From NCBI GenBank assembly GCA_020847555.1, contig JADLBT010000447.1, positions 1 through 7,578 of the forward strand: a DNA stretch of 7,578 bases, in the 5' to 3' direction. This document shows positions 5,094 to 7,578 of this stretch, piece after piece. The position numbers and the translations under genes are program-made. Position 1 is the stretch's first letter; each line of letters starts with the position of its first letter. The notes under the pieces were generated by a model. The model saw nothing but the letters and a program-made list of their open reading frames with translations. It did not search any database and was not told the origin of the DNA. The stretch is from Gemmataceae bacterium. Its GTDB lineage: Bacteria; Planctomycetota; Planctomycetia; Gemmatales; Gemmataceae.

Positions 5094-5560
5094 CCCACCA
5101 CAGAGCACGATCGAGCCGCCCACACCGCGCGGGCTGCTGGAAGCAAGCGGGCGAACCGACTGCTCCCAACCCGTGCGCCGCCTTTGTGGGTTCAGTGGGA
5201 GCGCACCGAGGGGTTCCGCCGGATCGGAATGTATCCCGACCGTGCGCCATCTACCAGTTGTGCCGTTCAGTGAGGAGCGCTAGCTGGCTCGTGTTTCGCG
5301 TGCGGGGGGCGAGGTCGGTACTGACCCCCTCCCGGACCTGAGTACTTCAACCTGAAACAGCAGGCCCACCTCCACGGGGCCGGGGATCTCACCCCAAAAC
5401 CCCACAGAGGCGGTGCGCGCCTGTCCGCTCCGGCCGCCGGGCAACGCTCCCCGCGGCCGCCGTGGAGAGTGCGCGCCTTACGGCAGCCGGTCGGAACACA
5501 ACGGAAGGGCAAGGGAACCGGAACGAGAGGTGACAGGGCCAGAGTCTCCAGCCCGGCTCG
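5094..5560. other. Gene-free stretch before the M36 peptidase gene
   Basis: Frames of 60-110 codons exist here on both strands, but their translations show no recognisable family, are rich in Arg, Pro, Ser and Cys, and lack the third-position GC bias of the real genes, so they are left out. Structures seen: an imperfect hairpin GCTCCCA (5162-5168) with TGGGAGC (5196-5202), helped by ACCC/GGGT inside; and two weak direct repeats, GTGCGCGCCT at 5413 and 5469 and CGGCCGCCG at 5431 and 5454. No convincing promoter was found close to the M36 gene. It may be a long untranslated leader or decayed DNA. Confidence 0.5.
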
Positions 5561-5584
5561 GTGCCGCCCATGAGAGAACTCTGG
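5539..5584 (+). repeat. Inverted repeat just before the M36 gene
   Basis: CCAGAGT (5539-5545) pairs perfectly with ACTCTGG (5578-5584), and CTC/GAG adds three pairs beyond a one-base bulge. The loop is about 25 bases and the start codon of the 18-codon ORF (5570) sits at its inner edge. It could be an operator or an RNA hairpin affecting initiation; it could also be chance. Confidence 0.35.
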
Positions 5585-5626
5585 TACTACCTCCTCGAAC
5601 TCGCAATCCTGAGGGAGAAGGAATGA
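5570..5626 (+). CDS. Putative 18-residue ORF overlapping the M36 start
   Basis: The translation is MRELWYYLLELAILREKE, with a hydrophobic middle and charged ends. Its TGA (5624-5626) overlaps the ATG at 5623 in the ATGA arrangement typical of translational coupling, and it contains the strong ribosome-binding site of the M36 gene. A GTG at 5561 is an alternative start; neither start has a good ribosome-binding site. It could let ribosomes reach the M36 start or sense translation. It may equally be a chance frame across a leader, as no family is recognised. Confidence 0.3.
   Translation: MRELWYYLLELAILREKE
5612..5617 (+). promoter_or_regulatory. Ribosome-binding site of the M36 peptidase
   Basis: AGGGAG lies 5 bases before the ATG at 5623 and 8 bases before a second in-frame ATG at 5626. 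Both starts are well spaced, and they differ by a single methionine. Confidence 0.7.
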
Positions 5627-7578
5627 TGCAGCAGGGCCTCTTCACCCGGCGTCAAGAATCCCACCCGAAGCGACGGTCCGCCCTGGCGCGACGGCAGGCC
5701 AGACCGCGTCTGTACGTGGAACTGCTGGAGGACAGGAGCCTGCTCAGCGGCTCGCCGTACCTTCCGCCCTCGCACATGCTCAGTAACCCGAACGGATTGC
5801 TGACAGGCCCCACCCAGGGGGATCCTCTCGATATTGCCGTCAACTACCTGGGCGCGAACGCCTCGGCCTTCGGTCTGGCGCCGGCTGACCTGCGCGAGGC
5901 CATCGTCACCGATCGGTACACCGACGCGGACACGGGCATCACCCACATTTATCTCCGGCAGAGTTTCAACGGGCTGGAGGTGGCCAACGCCAATATCGGC
6001 GTCCACCTCAACGCCCAGGGGCAGGTGATCAGTGCCGGCGGCGGGTTCGTTTCCGGCCTGAGCAACCAGGGGTGGGGCGGAACGCCTCTGCAACCGGCGC
6101 TCAGTGCCCTCGACGCCGTCAAGGCCGCCAGTGCCAACCTGAACCTGAACCCGGAGGCGGCACCGCTGCCGGAGCCGCAAATCGTCTCTGCCTCTTACGA
6201 CCCGGCCCAGACCACTGTCATCGCCGCGCCGGGCGTGTCGCTGGACGACGTCACCGCCCGCCTGCACTACGTCCCGACCCCGGACGGGGGCGTGGCGCTC
6301 GCCTGGGATCTGGTCATCCGCACCCCGGACGGCGATCACTGGTACAACCTGAGTATCGACGGGTCGTGTGGGGCCACGGTGGCCCAGACTGACTGGGTTT
6401 CGCACGCCTCGTACAGCGCCATCCCGCTGCCCAACGAGAGCCCGCAGGACGGCGGGTTTGCCGTCATCTCCGGTATCGAGGACGCGACCGCGTCGCCGTT
6501 CGGCTGGCACGACACCAACGGCGCCGCCGGCGCCGAGTTCACCGACACGCGCGGCAACAACGTCGATGCCCACCTGGATCGGGACGGCAACAATGTCGCC
6601 GATGCGTCCCCGCCGCGCCCCAACGGCGGCGTTGCGCTCGACTTCAGCGGCTTCACCTTCAACCCCGCCGGAGCCCCCTCCACCCCCCAGAACGAGAACG
6701 CGGCGGTCGTGAACCTGTTCGTGATGAACAACGTTCTGCACGACATCCACTACAAGTACGGGTTCACCGAGGCGGCGGGCAACTTCCAGACGAACAACTA
6801 CGGCCGCGGGGGGAGCGGCAGCGACGCCGTCCAGGCCGACGCCCAGGACAACGCGAACGGCGGGAGCACGAACAACGCGAATTTCTCCACCCCGCCGGAC
6901 GGGCTCGCGCCGCGCATGCAGATGTACGAGTTCACCTTCACCAGCCCCCGCCGCGACAGCGACCTGGACAACGGGGTCATCATCCACGAGTACGCCCACG
7001 GTGTCTCCAACCGGCTGACGGGTGGCCCGGCCAACTCCAATGCCCTGAACGCGCTGCAAAGCGGCGGCATGGGCGAGGGCTGGGGCGACTTCTATGGCCT
7101 GATGTTCGCGCAGCGGTCCACGGACCTGCAGAACGACGCTTTTGGCATGGGCACCTACGTGCTCGGCCAGCCGCAGACGGGACTGGGCATCCGCCGCTAT
7201 CGGTACAGCTTCAACATGACCATCGACCCGCTGACGTTCGCCTACTTCAACGGCGGGTATCCGAACAATGAGGTCCACAACTCGGGCGAGATCTGGGCCT
7301 CGACCCTGTGGGATCTGAACTGGCTGTTGATCAACAAGTACGGCTTCGATTCGGACCTCTACACCGGCTGGACGGCCGCGCCCGGCCCCGGGCACGCCGG
7401 CAACAAGCTGGCCCTCCGGCTGGTCATGGAGGCGATGAAACTCCAGCCGGCGAACCCGTCGTTCATCCAGGCGCGCGACGCGATCATCGCCGCTGACGTC
7501 GCCCTCAATGGCGGCGCCGACCTGCTGGAGATCTGGACGGCGTTCGCGCGCCGCGGCCTGGGGTTGAGCGCCTTCACC
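5623..7578 (+). CDS. Secreted M36 (fungalysin-type) zinc metallopeptidase, C-terminus beyond window
   Basis: This is an extracellular endopeptidase with 652 codons visible and the frame open at the window end. Residues 1-31 are basic, followed by VELLEDRSLLSG (32-43), like the N-terminal motif of planctomycete extracellular proteins. Residues about 95-145 match the fungalysin/thermolysin propeptide (IYLRQSFNGLEVANANIGVH), which keeps the enzyme inactive until cleaved. A second propeptide part follows to about 260. The catalytic domain starts near NLFVMNNVLHD (364-374), with QADAQDN and RMQMYEF segments, then HEYAHGVSNRLTGG (455-468) and GEGWGDFYG (484-492). His455 and His459 bind zinc, Glu456 is catalytic, and Glu485, 26 residues after His459 as in fungalysin, is the third zinc ligand. 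GLGLSAFT at the edge matches the family's C-terminal end, so the catalytic domain is nearly complete; further wall or adhesion domains may follow. No classical signal peptide with a hydrophobic core is visible. Confidence 0.93.
   Translation, partial: MMQQGLFTRRQESHPKRRSALARRQARPRLYVELLEDRSLLSGSPYLPPSHMLSNPNGLLTGPTQGDPLDIAVNYLGANASAFGLAPADLREAIVTDRYTDADTGITHIYLRQSFNGLEVANANIGVHLNAQGQVISAGGGFVSGLSNQGWGGTPLQPALSALDAVKAASANLNLNPEAAPLPEPQIVSASYDPAQTTVIAAPGVSLDDVTARLHYVPTPDGGVALAWDLVIRTPDGDHWYNLSIDGSCGATVAQTDWVSHASYSAIPLPNESPQDGGFAVISGIEDATASPFGWHDTNGAAGAEFTDTRGNNVDAHLDRDGNNVADASPPRPNGGVALDFSGFTFNPAGAPSTPQNENAAVVNLFVMNNVLHDIHYKYGFTEAAGNFQTNNYGRGGSGSDAVQADAQDNANGGSTNNANFSTPPDGLAPRMQMYEFTFTSPRRDSDLDNGVIIHEYAHGVSNRLTGGPANSNALNALQSGGMGEGWGDFYGLMFAQRSTDLQNDAFGMGTYVLGQPQTGLGIRRYRYSFNMTIDPLTFAYFNGGYPNNEVHNSGEIWASTLWDLNWLLINKYGFDSDLYTGWTAAPGPGHAGNKLALRLVMEAMKLQPANPSFIQARDAIIAADVALNGGADLLEIWTAFARRGLGLSAFT

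Noticed and set aside
4932..5123. Minus-strand 63-codon frame in the AT-rich island
   Set aside because: It has less biased composition than the other shadows but no recognisable family, and it ends in a Lys run read from the T-tract. No ribosome-binding site was seen.
4963..5283. Plus-strand 106-codon frame after cimA
   Set aside because: It lacks the third-position GC bias of the true genes and has no recognisable domain; its start is not preceded by a ribosome-binding site.
5300..5345. GGTACTGACCCCCTCC-like stretch as a transposase-linked repeat
   Set aside because: It vaguely recalls motifs near REP-type transposases, but there is no second copy, hairpin or transposase in the window.
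5413..5478. Direct repeats GTGCGCGCCT and CGGCCGCCG as a repeat array or iterons
   Set aside because: There are only two copies each, with different spacings and simple GC-rich composition; chance is sufficient.
5587..7395. Minus-strand frame of 602 codons opposite the M36 peptidase
   Set aside because: It is Val/Gly/Arg-rich low-complexity translation, antisense to a gene with an intact HEYAH zinc site.

Overview
The window is GC-rich DNA that most likely comes from a planctomycete of the Gemmata type. The strongest clue is the N-terminus of the last gene, a basic stretch followed by LLEDRSLLSG, which resembles the short N-terminal motif of planctomycete extracellular proteins. The MATE transporter, with extra sequence after its first helix, fits that group too, but the assignment is by inspection only.

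Layout. (1) Bases 1-839, minus strand: most of a type I-beta DAHP synthase (first step of aromatic amino acid synthesis), cut at its C-terminus by the window edge. (2) Bases 840-1080: a divergent intergenic region with a likely minus-strand promoter and a nested inverted repeat. (3) Bases 1081-2892, plus strand: a 69-residue S4-domain RNA-binding protein followed after 36 bases by a 521-residue MATE-family transporter, probably one operon. (4) Bases 2893-3252: a 360-base gap with a near-consensus sigma-70 promoter, a 31-codon small ORF holding a perfect 9-bp hairpin, and a strong rho-independent terminator only 17 bases before the next start codon. (5) Bases 3253-4815, plus strand: citramalate synthase (cimA), entry enzyme of the threonine-independent isoleucine pathway. 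(6) Bases 4816-5622: a 40-bp-armed inverted repeat, an AT-rich promoter-like island, a tiny ORF behind a perfect Shine-Dalgarno sequence, about 500 bases without a convincing gene, and an 18-codon ORF whose stop overlaps the next start. (7) Bases 5623-7578, plus strand: a secreted M36 (fungalysin-type) metallopeptidase, complete at its N-terminus and running off the window.

The genes do not form one pathway. aroF and cimA are both amino acid biosynthesis entry enzymes but are separated and differently oriented. The most interesting part is the cimA leader: promoter, short ORF, hairpin and terminator in the order expected of a transcription attenuator. No defence system, mobile-element gene, CRISPR array, tRNA or rRNA was found.
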